This document shows, piece by piece, positions 1 to 7,180 of a stretch of DNA of 19,133 bases. This DNA comes from Candidatus Gastranaerophilales bacterium (GTDB taxonomy: Bacteria > Cyanobacteriota > Vampirovibrionia > Gastranaerophilales > Gastranaerophilaceae). The notes beneath the pieces were generated by a model, which was not told where the DNA came from, ran no database searches, and was given only the letters and a program-made list of their open reading frames with translations. The stretch spans positions 1-19,133 of the forward strand of contig CAJONH010000164.1 in the NCBI GenBank assembly GCA_905235825.1. Reading direction: 5' to 3'. The position numbers and the translations under genes are program-made. Numbering within the stretch: the first letter of the stretch is position 1; each line of letters begins with the position of its first letter.

Positions 1-306
1 CTGGCAGATAAATTCGGCGATGACGGTTTAATAAAAAACGCATTAATGAATAAAGGCAAGAGTATAGTTTTAAAGCAGAGCGTAAGAGCAGAAGCCGATA
101 TAGCAGTTGCTGCCGCCTCTGTTCTGGCAAGGGCAGAATTTGTAAAAAGAATGCAGGAACTTTCAAACAGATATGAAATAAACTTTTCAAAAGGAGTTTC
201 TTCCTCTGTAAAAGAGCAGGCAAAAGAATTTATAAAAAAATATTCTTTTGAAAGATTAAACGAAATAGCAAAAATGCATTTTAAAACAATTCAGGAATTG
301 AAATAA
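1..306 (+). CDS. rnhC: Ribonuclease HIII, C-terminal part (5' truncated by window)
   Basis: RNase HIII cleaves the RNA strand of RNA/DNA hybrids in the cytoplasm, removing R-loops and primers. The open frame enters from base 1, so the N-terminal substrate-binding domain and most of the RNase H fold lie outside the window; the ATG at 46 is internal. The visible 101 residues hold the family's conserved block AEADIAVAAASVLARAEFV, then a YEINFSKGVSS segment and the C-terminal AKMHFKT. That last element (KxHFxT) is typical of HIII rather than HII. The frame ends with TAA at 304-306, directly at a hairpin terminator. The family call is firm; the distinction from RNase HII rests on the C-terminal motif. 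Confidence 0.88.
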   Translation: MADKFGDDGLIKNALMNKGKSIVLKQSVRAEADIAVAAASVLARAEFVKRMQELSNRYEINFSKGVSSSVKEQAKEFIKKYSFERLNEIAKMHFKTIQELK

Positions 307-357
307 AAAAGAGGAAATTCAATAGTTTTCATCGTAATAACAAATTTCTCTTTTTTC
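305..357. terminator. Probable bidirectional terminator between rnhC and fliE
   Basis: The segment AAAAAAGAG (about 305-313) pairs with CTCTTTTTT (348-356), and the stem extends imperfectly through GAAATT/AAATTT around a loop of roughly 25 nt. It begins at the rnhC stop codon and gives a T-run on both strands, which fits convergent rnhC (+) and fliE (-). The long loop lowers confidence. Confidence 0.55.
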
Positions 358-425
358 TCCTTATCTTGCGTTAACAAATATTTTATGGTTTCCGTTAAAA
401 GAATATAAAAAATTTTGCTTTGATG

Positions 426-767
426 TTAAATGGAAATCTGCATAACCTGATTGTATGCGGTAACTACTTTGGATGTCATTTGAACAGCCATTGTAACTCC
501 TAAATCTGCTTTAGCTATTGCTGTAACAACATCGTGGATATCGACATCCTGATTTCCCATCATTTGAGCTTGTAATAGTTGGTCAGGCTTTTGTATTTCC
601 GCATTAAGATTACTGACAAGTCCGGATAAAACATCTTTAAAACTTGTTTCTTTTTGCGAATCCAATTTACTCAAACCAAAACCCTGTTTTGAAAAATCAT
701 CAATCGGAAAAGATTGTGATAGATTTGAAAAAATATTAATATTTGGTACTATTCTGTTTTCTATCAT
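426..767 (-). CDS. fliE: Flagellar hook-basal body protein FliE (MS ring-rod adapter)
   Basis: FliE joins the MS ring to the proximal rod and is among the first substrates of the flagellar export apparatus. The C-terminal half shows the FliE signature: SFKDVLSGLVSNLN, then DVDIHDVVTAIAKADLGVTMAVQMTSKVV and the terminal AYNQVMQISI. I start at the ATG at 767 (113 aa, near the usual 100-110). An in-frame ATG at 824 would lie inside the promoter block, whereas 767 is preceded by AAGGG at a 7-nt spacing. There is no signal peptide, as expected for flagellar export. It is the last gene of the rod cassette but has its own promoter, a near copy of the one before the first gene. The product call is secure. 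Confidence 0.92.
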   Translation of the reverse strand: MIENRIVPNINIFSNLSQSFPIDDFSKQGFGLSKLDSQKETSFKDVLSGLVSNLNAEIQKPDQLLQAQMMGNQDVDIHDVVTAIAKADLGVTMAVQMTSKVVTAYNQVMQISI

Positions 768-786
768 ACATACACCCTTAATAACC

Positions 787-825
787 TTTATAATGATATA
801 ATATAAAAAGTCAATTGTTGTCATT
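787..825 (-). promoter_or_regulatory. Promoter of fliE (copy 1 of a 37-bp repeated block)
   Basis: Reading the minus strand, TTGACT (809-814) is followed after 16 bp by TATAAA (787-792), a sigma70-like arrangement. Positions 789-825 match 4129-4165 at 36 of 37 bases, including TGACAACAA upstream of the -35. The AAGGG ribosome-binding site lies about 10 nt downstream of the -10. Confidence 0.72.
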
Positions 826-853
826 CATATAAATGAAATCATAATTTTATATA

Positions 854-1855
854 TTACAGATAATTTGCAAGTATATTTTTAACGTAATTTTGAGTTTCTT
901 TAAAAGGCGGAATGTTATTATATTTATCTACATTTCCGGGGCCTGCATTGTAAGCAGCGAGTGCAAGAGGAATACTGCCGTTATATTTATCAAGCATGCT
1001 TTTCAAGTATCTTACGCCGCCGTCAATATTTTCGGCAGGGTTATAAGGGTCTTTAACTCCTAAAGATTTTGCGGTTGCCGGCATTAACTGCATTAACCCT
1101 TGTGCTCCTGCCGAAGATTTTGCATTCGGATTATAGCCCGATTCTTGCTTTATAACAGCGTGAATAAGTTTTTCATCAACTCCGTGTTTTTTTGCGATTT
1201 TATTAACAAGCTCTTTTATGTGAGATTTTTCTTTTGCTTGCGGAATTGCACTTGAAGCCTGTGCTTCCGATATTTGATTTACGGAATTTACTTTAGAAAC
1301 TTCGTTAGTTTCGGATAGCTGATTTACGGGATTTATTTGTGAAACAGATTTTGAGGCTTGTAATTCCTGCATTTTGGTAATTGCCTCCGTTAAATCAAAA
1401 TCAGGCTGTTGAAATTTTAATGAAGTCAGACTGTCAAATGCGTCAATAGACGACGAGTCAGAAGATGAGTCTAAGGCAGAAAGCTGTTTAAGTGCATTTA
1501 AAGCCTGTGCGTGAGTTGTTAATTCGCCGAATTTTATGTTATATTTAGGTTTATTAACATTAAATCTCGTATGAACATTCAAAGAAGAATTAAGCACATC
1601 TTCAAAAGTATTTAATTCAGGCATGTCAAAGGGATTTTCAAGGCTTTTATTGTTTTTTTTATTAGAAATATTTGATAAATTTTGAATATTTCTTTCAGCT
1701 TGAATTCTTTCTGCCAGTTGGAGTTTTTCGGCAGTTTGAGATTGTATATCAGGGGTTTTGCGAGATTGCACATAATTGTTAAGCTGTTGTGCTCTTTGCA
1801 TTGCAGCAACCTGTCCTGAAGAATTTAATAAATTTTGTAACATACCCGTAAACAT
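854..1855 (-). CDS. SLT-domain lytic transglycosylase in the flagellar rod cassette
   Basis: This is a predicted peptidoglycan lytic transglycosylase that would open the wall for the growing rod. The catalytic domain spans about residues 212-333 and has the Slt70-type motifs: KQESGYNPNAKSSAGAQGLMQLMP (given here as spaced landmarks: E238 in QESGYNP, then AGAQGLMQLMPATA), GVRYL, and ALAAYNAGPG. Residues 1-210 are low-complexity and Ser/Gln-rich, with two copies of a 12-residue unit (VSQINPVNQLSE, VSKVNSVNQISE) near 171-197 and a FliE-like TFEDVLNSSLN at 83-93. No Sec signal peptide is visible. Its place between flgC and fliE suggests the role that FlgJ's muramidase domain plays in Proteobacteria, probably exported through the flagellar apparatus (inference). 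The gap from flgC is 21 nt, so co-transcription is likely. Confidence 0.85.
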   Translation of the reverse strand: MFTGMLQNLLNSSGQVAAMQRAQQLNNYVQSRKTPDIQSQTAEKLQLAERIQAERNIQNLSNISNKKNNKSLENPFDMPELNTFEDVLNSSLNVHTRFNVNKPKYNIKFGELTTHAQALNALKQLSALDSSSDSSSIDAFDSLTSLKFQQPDFDLTEAITKMQELQASKSVSQINPVNQLSETNEVSKVNSVNQISEAQASSAIPQAKEKSHIKELVNKIAKKHGVDEKLIHAVIKQESGYNPNAKSSAGAQGLMQLMPATAKSLGVKDPYNPAENIDGGVRYLKSMLDKYNGSIPLALAAYNAGPGNVDKYNNIPPFKETQNYVKNILANYL

Positions 1856-1876
1856 AACACACTACCGATTTTTTTA

Positions 1877-2320
1877 TTACTGTCCTATAGATACCGCCCT
1901 GTCTGCCATAGCTTTAGACATTGATATTATTGCAAGACCCGCTTCATAAGCTCTTTGAGCCATAATACCGTCAGTTATTTCAACAAGAGGATCAACATTT
2001 GATGTTCTAATATAACCGTTTTCATCCGCATCGGGATGTCCCGGTTTATATAATTTATCACCGAGAGTAGGGTCTTCGACAACTCCCGAAAGAGCGACAC
2101 TGCCTGCTGCATAAGGCATTGTACCCAAACCGAATGCCGATTCCTTCATCTGTTTCATTACACTAAGAAAAGAACTTCTGTCTGTTTCAACAACAAGCGG
2201 AATTTTTCTTGTGTAATAAGGTGTATCAATATTAGCTATATTTTTAGATACAAGGTCAAGCCTTGCACTGTGTACTTTTAAGGCATCTATGCCTATATTC
2301 ATTGAATTAAATATACCCAT
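1877..2320 (-). CDS. flgC: Flagellar basal-body rod protein FlgC
   Basis: FlgC is a proximal rod subunit in the periplasm, exported by the flagellar type III apparatus. The N-terminus carries the rod-family helix and motif (GIDALKVHSARLDLVSKNIANIDTPYYTRK). The middle has the FlgC-typical YKPGHPDADENGYI, and the C-terminus has SNVDPLVEITDGIMAQRAYEA. Its 147 residues match the usual FlgC size. Five nucleotides separate it from flgB, and a GGGT-rich SD sits across the flgB end, so the two are co-translated. Nothing is missing from the family signature. Confidence 0.95.
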   Translation of the reverse strand: MGIFNSMNIGIDALKVHSARLDLVSKNIANIDTPYYTRKIPLVVETDRSSFLSVMKQMKESAFGLGTMPYAAGSVALSGVVEDPTLGDKLYKPGHPDADENGYIRTSNVDPLVEITDGIMAQRAYEAGLAIISMSKAMADRAVSIGQ

Positions 2321-2325
2321 AATTA

Positions 2326-2673
2326 TTACCCGTTACCCATACTGACTGCCTGTTTCATTTCAGTAATTATAGAAGTCATTCTTCTTGTTGCTTCCGTATA
2401 AAAAGCCTGCATTTTTCTCATTTCAGCCAATTCCATTGCCGGATCAACCTTACCTGAAGTAGTTTGTGCCGTAACTGGGGAAGGTCCCATTTTAATTGAT
2501 AATGCCGTTTCGAGTGACCCTGATGTGCCGCCTAAATATTGAGCAAAAGAAACATCTTTCCTGTTGTATTGAGGTGTATCCATGTTAGCAAGATTACAAG
2601 AAAGTGCTTTTTGTCTTTCTGCTATTAAATCAAGTTTGTAGAGGTTATTAGCTATTGCATTTCCAAGTATCAT
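2326..2673 (-). CDS. flgB: Flagellar basal-body rod protein FlgB
   Basis: FlgB is a proximal rod subunit located next to FliE. The protein begins with LDLIAERQKALSCNLANMDT followed by PQYNRKDVSF, the FlgB form of the rod signature. It ends with MELAEMRKMQAFYTEATRRMTSIITEMKQAV, corresponding to the C-terminal coiled helix (quoted as a landmark in two parts: MELAEMRKMQAFYTEA and TEMKQAV). At 115 residues it is slightly short for FlgB, mainly in the middle. An AAGGA SD lies 7 nt before the ATG, and the gap to the upstream rod gene is 16 nt. It is co-transcribed with flgC. Confidence 0.93.
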   Translation of the reverse strand: MILGNAIANNLYKLDLIAERQKALSCNLANMDTPQYNRKDVSFAQYLGGTSGSLETALSIKMGPSPVTAQTTSGKVDPAMELAEMRKMQAFYTEATRRMTSIITEMKQAVSMGNG

Positions 2674-2689
2674 TTATAAATCCTTATTA

Positions 2690-3403
2690 TTATTGAGCCA
2701 ATCTTATTGTTTTTTGATACATATCATTAATTGTCTGCATAATCTTAAAACTTGCGAGCATTGAGGCATTTAATCTCAATATGGTATTTGCTTCCGCTCT
2801 TAAATCAAGGTTAGTCATTTCAACACTGCCCTGTCTGAACCTGTCGTGTGTTTTTAGCAATATAGGTTCTCCTGATTCTGCCGTTAAATAAAATTTGTTA
2901 TTATCTCCTCTTTTTAATCCTTCGGGATTTAAAAAATTTACAAGAGGTATTTTGCCGAGAACTTCACGTTCATTACCGTCATCGGCAAAGACTTCAACTG
3001 TTCCGTCAGATGAAATTTGAAGATTATCATAATTAACCGGAACTTGAATACCGTCACCGACCAGATAATCGTCATTAGTTACAATATAACCGTCTTTATT
3101 TATTTTTAAAACTCCGTCACGAGTATATGCAACATCGCCGTTAGCAGAGGTTACGGGAATAAATCCTATGCCGTCAATTGCAATATCCAAATCACGGGCA
3201 GTTCTTTGAATGCCTCCGGGAGTGAAGTCGCTTCTTTCAACACCTGAAAGAATACCGTTTTCATCAAGTATCTGCTCAAAGCGAACCGTTCTGTATCCGT
3301 ATGTATTGTAATTTGCCGCATTTGTAGCAACATAAGCAAAACGCTGATACTGAATTTCGGAATTCATTATGCCTTTATTTATTATACTTGAAAGAGTTGT
3401 CAT
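2690..3403 (-). CDS. FlgF/FlgG-family flagellar rod protein (probably FlgG)
   Basis: This is a rod or rod-like hook-basal body subunit. It shows the family architecture: an N-terminal helix with a diverged NAANYNTYGYR in place of ANNLANxxTxGYK, the core IAIDGIGFIPV with YTRDGVLKINKDGYIV (the flagellar basal-body core beta domain), and the C-terminal VEMTNLDLRAEAN followed by INDMYQKTIRLAQ. The last element resembles the FlgG end (TxDEMLQ), so FlgG is the better guess, but 237 residues is about 25 short of typical FlgG. A strong AGGAG SD overlaps the stop codon of the upstream gene. Choosing between FlgF and FlgG would need a tree. Confidence 0.85.
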   Translation of the reverse strand: MTTLSSIINKGIMNSEIQYQRFAYVATNAANYNTYGYRTVRFEQILDENGILSGVERSDFTPGGIQRTARDLDIAIDGIGFIPVTSANGDVAYTRDGVLKINKDGYIVTNDDYLVGDGIQVPVNYDNLQISSDGTVEVFADDGNEREVLGKIPLVNFLNPEGLKRGDNNKFYLTAESGEPILLKTHDRFRQGSVEMTNLDLRAEANTILRLNASMLASFKIMQTINDMYQKTIRLAQ

Positions 3404-3414
3404 TTAATTATCTC

Positions 3415-4104
3415 CTATTGGCTCAACGATTGAATTGAGCGTTGTAATATGTCATTTTGCATACCAAATACAACACTGTTAGCTTCAAATATTTTGGGGT
3501 ATTCCATTGCCTGCATAAATTCAGTTTCCATACTTACGTTGGAAAATTCATTATAACCTTGTCTTACGTTCGGAGAAAGAACGGCAACTCCGTCATGACT
3601 TACAACACTTATAGTTCCTGCAGGTTCAAGTTTGCGTGTTTTAGCGTTCAATACACTTACTTTGCCGTTTAAATCAATAACTATATCATCAAGTTTTTCG
3701 GGTACCAAAGGTAAAACAAGAGGAAATCCTGAAGTAGAAAGCACTTTATCACCTTCAAGCGTTAATATTTCGCCTTCTTTGTTCATCATAAAGCGTCCGT
3801 CACGGGTTAATTTAATGCCATCTTTTGTCTGTATTTGAAAAAACCCTTTTTCAGCGAGTGCTACATCTAGAGGGCTGTTTGAAATAAGCAATCTTCCTAC
3901 TGTATCGTCGGTAGTTGTGGAAACAGCATCTTCACCTATAAATTCTGCAAAAGAAGAAATAACCGGAATTTTTCTTTGATAACCGATTTTATCAAATCCT
4001 ACAACATTCTGATTTGTTATGTCCATTAAAACATGCTGTCTTCTCATTGCTCTGATGTTATGAACAATTCCTCTGTTTGCAAAATGTACACTGCCGTTTA
4101 TCAT
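3415..4104 (-). CDS. FlgF/FlgG-family flagellar rod protein (probably FlgF)
   Basis: This is the first gene of the rod cassette. The domain order matches FlgF/FlgG: an N-terminal helix with the diverged signature ITNQNVVGFDKIGYQRK, the core segment LDVALAEKGFFQIQTKDG plus LTRDGRFMMNKEGEIL, and a C-terminal YNEFSNVSMETEFMQAM with FEANSVVFGMQNDIL (flagellar basal-body C-terminal helix). Its 229 residues are near FlgF length. Compared with the canonical NLAN motif the N-terminus is divergent, which may reflect distant phylogeny. An AAGGG SD lies 8 nt before the ATG and the promoter is immediately upstream. Co-transcription with the next rod gene (11-nt gap) is near certain. Confidence 0.82.
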   Translation of the reverse strand: MINGSVHFANRGIVHNIRAMRRQHVLMDITNQNVVGFDKIGYQRKIPVISSFAEFIGEDAVSTTTDDTVGRLLISNSPLDVALAEKGFFQIQTKDGIKLTRDGRFMMNKEGEILTLEGDKVLSTSGFPLVLPLVPEKLDDIVIDLNGKVSVLNAKTRKLEPAGTISVVSHDGVAVLSPNVRQGYNEFSNVSMETEFMQAMEYPKIFEANSVVFGMQNDILQRSIQSLSQ

Positions 4105-4126
4105 TACAATTACCCTTTTTTAATCA

Positions 4127-4165
4127 TATATAATGATATAATATTAAAAGTCAATTGTTGTCATT
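4127..4165 (-). promoter_or_regulatory. Promoter of the flagellar rod operon (copy 2 of the 37-bp block)
   Basis: On the minus strand TTGACT (4149-4154) is followed after 16 bp by TATATA (4127-4132). The block 4129-4165 repeats 789-825 with a single mismatch (T at 4145 against A at 805). Its position 5' of the first rod gene supports a shared flagellar promoter. It does not resemble sigma28 or sigma54 consensus. Confidence 0.72.
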
Positions 4166-4294
4166 TTAACGGTTGAAATATTTAATTCAAATTTATACTT
4201 TTTACACCATTTAAAGGAAATTGTGTCAGAAGAGTCAAGAGAAAAATGAAAAATTTTTACTATCTTTTGTTTTGTTTATAAACATAAATATATT

Positions 4295-4323
4295 TTGACA
4301 TTTACTACTTTATGTGCTAAAAC
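4295..4323 (+). promoter_or_regulatory. Candidate promoter of the PglD-like gene
   Basis: A perfect -35 TTGACA (4295-4300) is separated by 17 bp from TAAAAC (4318-4323), a four-of-six -10. It lies about 40 nt before the ATG. The -35 falls within one arm of an 11-bp inverted repeat whose other arm (4343-4353) abuts the ribosome-binding site. Confidence 0.45.
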
Positions 4324-4353
4324 TTAAAACAAATTAAAATTCAGTAAATGTCA
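4296..4353. repeat. 11-bp inverted repeat flanking the PglD promoter and RBS
   Basis: TGACATTTACT (4296-4306) and AGTAAATGTCA (4343-4353) are perfect reverse complements separated by 36 nt. The left arm covers most of the -35 and the right arm touches the weak GAGAG ribosome-binding site (4354-4358). It could be a pair of operator half-sites. In a longer upstream transcript it could form a hairpin near the RBS. Confidence 0.55.
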
Positions 4354-4364
4354 GAGAGCTTAAA

Positions 4365-4976
4365 ATGAAAGATGTTGTTATAATTGGTGCCGGCGGTCAT
4401 GGCAAAGTAATTGCCGACATTATCCAAAAAAGCGGAGATAACATAAAAGGATTTATTGATAGTAAAAGATGCAAAGGCGAATTCTTAGGATATCCGATTT
4501 TGGGTAACAATTCCGATTTTATTAAATTTCCAGATTGCTATTTTGTAATTGCCATAGGAAATTCAAAAGCACGTGAACAAATATACAATGATATGAAAAC
4601 AATGAAATGGTATACTGCAATTCACCCGAGTGCTTCAATATCGTCTATTGGTGTAAGTATAGGCATTGGAACGGTTGTTATGCCCAATGCTGTTATAAAT
4701 ACAGATGCAAAAATTGGCAAACATTGTATAATAAATTCTTCATCGACTGTTGAGCATGACAGCAAGATAGATGACTATGTACACATTTCCGTAGGTACAA
4801 AATTAGCCGGTCATGTTAGTGTTGGCAGGCATACATTGATTGGAGCAGGGGCAACAGTAATCGACGATATATGTATTTGCACCGATTGCACGATTGGTGC
4901 CGGAGCGGTTGTAGTAAAAAACATTGATAAAAAAGGAACTTATGTAGGTGTACCTGCTAAATTTATACATGCCTGA
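4365..4976 (+). CDS. PglD/NeuD-family sugar O-/N-acyltransferase
   Basis: This is a left-handed beta-helix acyltransferase of the kind that acetylates nucleotide-linked amino sugars or sialic-acid-like sugars. Residues 1-80 form the family's Rossmann-like domain with VVIIGAGGHGKV and FIDSK. Residues 85-200 are hexapeptide repeats (IGTVVMPNAVIN, KIGKHCIIN, VSVGRHTLIGAGATV, TIGAGAVVVKNI) ending in GTYVGVPAK. H131 in STVEHD aligns with the proposed catalytic base of PglD. Length (203) is typical. Unusually, it stands alone, without the epimerase, aminotransferase or glycosyltransferase genes that normally accompany it. It is divergent from the flagellar operon. A role in flagellin glycan synthesis is possible but not shown. 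Confidence 0.85.
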   Translation: MKDVVIIGAGGHGKVIADIIQKSGDNIKGFIDSKRCKGEFLGYPILGNNSDFIKFPDCYFVIAIGNSKAREQIYNDMKTMKWYTAIHPSASISSIGVSIGIGTVVMPNAVINTDAKIGKHCIINSSSTVEHDSKIDDYVHISVGTKLAGHVSVGRHTLIGAGATVIDDICICTDCTIGAGAVVVKNIDKKGTYVGVPAKFIHA

Positions 4977-5032
4977 GTTTTTGTAATAATCTATTGCAGA
5001 AACATGGACATTGATTTTTTTGCGAATTTTGC

Positions 5033-5066
5033 AATTGTAAATACTTTCATTAAAGGATTTACAATT
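5033..5066. terminator. AT-rich hairpin between convergent genes (possible terminator)
   Basis: AATTGTAAAT (5033-5042) and ATTTACAATT (5057-5066) are perfect complements, and an inner CTTT/AAAG extends the stem. It lies between the convergent PglD-like gene and TPR gene, where a shared terminator is expected. No clear T-run follows on either strand, so the function is uncertain. Confidence 0.35.
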
Positions 5067-5102
5067 CCATAATCAAAATTTAAAATTCTAAAATAGTCAA
5101 AA

Positions 5103-5744
5103 TTAATTTATTCCTAAATTACCTGCTTTTTCGTAATATTCTTTCGCTTTAGTGATTTGTTTAGTCAGGTCGTACATACAAGCCAGCATATAGTAATAAT
5201 GTCCTTTTTTAGGATTTAATTTTATTGCATTTTCATAGTCTTTTAATGCATTAAAAAAATTTTTTCTTTCAAAATAATAAAAAGCACGTTGTGCGTATAC
5301 TTTTGCATTATTTGAATTTGCATTGATTGAACCGTTGCAGTCGTTTAATGCCCCCTGAACATCGCCCTTTAATGCTTTTAGTTTTGCTCTGTAAAAATAA
5401 TATTCCCAATTTTCCCCTTCATTTTTAATTGCAAGGTCATATTCTCTTATTGCATTATCATAATCTTTTATTTTTCTGTATAAATCCGCTTTAATTGCAT
5501 AAAATTCAGCTTTATCGGGAAATCGCCATGATGCTTTATTTACAAAATCTATACCGTTTAAACAGGTTTTACTTTTTCTGCATATTCTTGCTATAGCTCT
5601 ATATGTTTTCATTGAATTAGGTTTTAACGATAGAGCAAGATAAAAATAATCAAGTGCCTCAGGATATTCACCTATATTTTCACGAGTTATACCTCTATTA
5701 AAAATAAAATAGAATAAAACATATTTTCTTATTACTTTAAACAA
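5103..5744 (-). CDS. TPR-repeat protein
   Basis: This 213-residue protein is almost wholly tetratricopeptide repeats, so it is probably a protein-binding scaffold. Roughly six repeats are visible from residue 18 onward. The clearest are YRKIKDYDNAIREYDLAIK, LKGDVQGALNDCNGSI, FERKNFFNALKDYENAIKLNP and LTKQITKAKEYYEKAGNLG. The N-terminal VIRKYVLFYFIFN is hydrophobic but short and may simply be the first helix. The start is a TTG at 5744, chosen because AAGGAG lies 5 nt upstream and overlaps the stop codon (TAAGGAG) of the UPF0210 gene. The 9-nt gap implies co-transcription with it. The partner cannot be named from the sequence. Confidence 0.85.
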   Translation of the reverse strand: MFKVIRKYVLFYFIFNRGITRENIGEYPEALDYFYLALSLKPNSMKTYRAIARICRKSKTCLNGIDFVNKASWRFPDKAEFYAIKADLYRKIKDYDNAIREYDLAIKNEGENWEYYFYRAKLKALKGDVQGALNDCNGSINANSNNAKVYAQRAFYYFERKNFFNALKDYENAIKLNPKKGHYYYMLACMYDLTKQITKAKEYYEKAGNLGIN

Positions 5745-5753
5745 AGATACTCC

Positions 5754-7121
5754 TTAGTTGTTTAAACTGTGTATAGGTTCAGGTATTCTTCCGCCTCGAT
5801 TAATAAAGGTTTCGGATGAAAGGCTGTTTACTTTCATTATTGGTGCTTCACCCAACAGACCGCCGTATACGGCATAATCTCCTACTGTTTTATCAGGTAC
5901 GGGAATAATTCTAACTGCCGTTGTTTTTTTATTTATCATACCTATTGCCATTTCATCCGCAATCATACCTGAAATTGTAGTTTCGGGAGTATCTCCGGGA
6001 ATAGCAATCATATCCAGTCCTACCGAACAAACACACGTCATAGCTTCAAGTTTATCAAAAGTCAAAACTCCCTGTTTAGCCGCTTCAATCATGCCTGCAT
6101 CCTCGCTAACAGGAATAAAAGCACCTGAAAGACCGCCGACATAAGAACTTGCCATAATACCGCCTTTTTTTACAGCATCATTAAGCATAGCAAGAGCTGC
6201 CGTTGTACCGTGAGCTCCTGCGTGTTCCAATCCCATTGCCTGAAATATTCCTGCAACAGAATCTCCAACTGCAGGAGTAGGTGCCAAAGAAAGGTCTATT
6301 ATACCAAAAGGTATTCCCATTTTCTCAGCCATTCTTCTTCCCACAAGTTCACCTGTGGTAGTAATTTTAAATGCAGTTTGTTTTATTTTATTTGCCAGTT
6401 CCCCAAAATCAGCATCTTTTGCAAGATTTTCAACTGCACTACGAACAACCCCCGGTCCTGACACACCGACATTTAAAGAGGCTTCAGGCTCGCCATAACC
6501 GTGAAAGGCACCTGCCATAAAAGGATTATCCCCCGGAACATTACAAAAACATACAAGTTTAGCAGCACCGATTCCGTCTTGTTCTTTTGTTAGCATAGCA
6601 GTTTGTTTTATAATGGAACCCATTTTCTTTACTGCATTCATGTTTATTCCTGCTTTTGTAGATGCTAAGTTGATTGATGAACAAACCCTTTGAGTTTGTT
6701 TTAAAGCCTGAGGAATACTTTCAATAAGTAAATCGTCGCCTTTTGTACAGCCTTTTTCAACGAGGGCACTAAAACCGCCTATAAAATTAACGTTAACATC
6801 TTGTGCTGCTTTATCTAAAACTTTTGCCAAATAAACATAATCGGGATTTTTACAGGATTCTCCGATAAGAGATATAGGTGTTACTGCTATTCTTTTATTT
6901 ATGATTGGAATAGAATATTCTTCTTCTATTTCACAAGCAAAATTATACAAATTTTTTGCATATTTTGTAATTTTTTCATATATTTTTTCACCGACTTCTT
7001 TAACATCTTCACCGCAGCAATCTCTAAGACTAAGTGCAAGTGTTACGGTTCTTATATCCAAATTTTGGACTTTTATCATGTTTATTGTTTCAATTATTGA
7101 TTTTTCATTAAAAAAAGACAT
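5754..7121 (-). CDS. UPF0210 / DUF711 (PFL-like) family protein
   Basis: This is a conserved protein of unknown biochemical role whose family fold is related to pyruvate formate-lyase-type enzymes. Family landmarks are IRTVTLALSLRDC near residue 25, NKRIAVTPISLIGE near 75, the glycine-rich MAGAFHGYGEPEASLNVGVSGPGVV around 205-225 (cited as AFHGYGEPE and NVGVSGPGVV), DLSLAPTPAVGDSVAG and the C-terminal YGGLLGEAPIM. Length (455) is normal for the family and the gene looks intact. An AAGGA SD sits 7 nt before the ATG. The upstream ACT-domain gene is the usual partner of this family in many Firmicutes and streptococci, suggesting a shared, ligand-controlled function. Confidence 0.9.
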   Translation of the reverse strand: MSFFNEKSIIETINMIKVQNLDIRTVTLALSLRDCCGEDVKEVGEKIYEKITKYAKNLYNFACEIEEEYSIPIINKRIAVTPISLIGESCKNPDYVYLAKVLDKAAQDVNVNFIGGFSALVEKGCTKGDDLLIESIPQALKQTQRVCSSINLASTKAGINMNAVKKMGSIIKQTAMLTKEQDGIGAAKLVCFCNVPGDNPFMAGAFHGYGEPEASLNVGVSGPGVVRSAVENLAKDADFGELANKIKQTAFKITTTGELVGRRMAEKMGIPFGIIDLSLAPTPAVGDSVAGIFQAMGLEHAGAHGTTAALAMLNDAVKKGGIMASSYVGGLSGAFIPVSEDAGMIEAAKQGVLTFDKLEAMTCVCSVGLDMIAIPGDTPETTISGMIADEMAIGMINKKTTAVRIIPVPDKTVGDYAVYGGLLGEAPIMKVNSLSSETFINRGGRIPEPIHSLNN

Positions 7122-7180
7122 ATTAAATTCCTTTAAAAAACGGCTTCCTTTTAATTAGTAGAGTTTTTGCCATAGGATTA

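Noticed and set aside
768..824. Longer fliE reading frame starting at an ATG at 824
   Set aside because: The extra 19 residues are encoded by the conserved promoter block, and the ATG at 767 has a good SD and normal family length.
7123..7173. A 16-codon frame (MAKTLLIKRKPFFKGI) ending at the UPF0210 start, as a leader peptide
   Set aside because: It has no SD and no attenuator-like stems or codon runs; it is likely a chance frame in a 59-nt gap.
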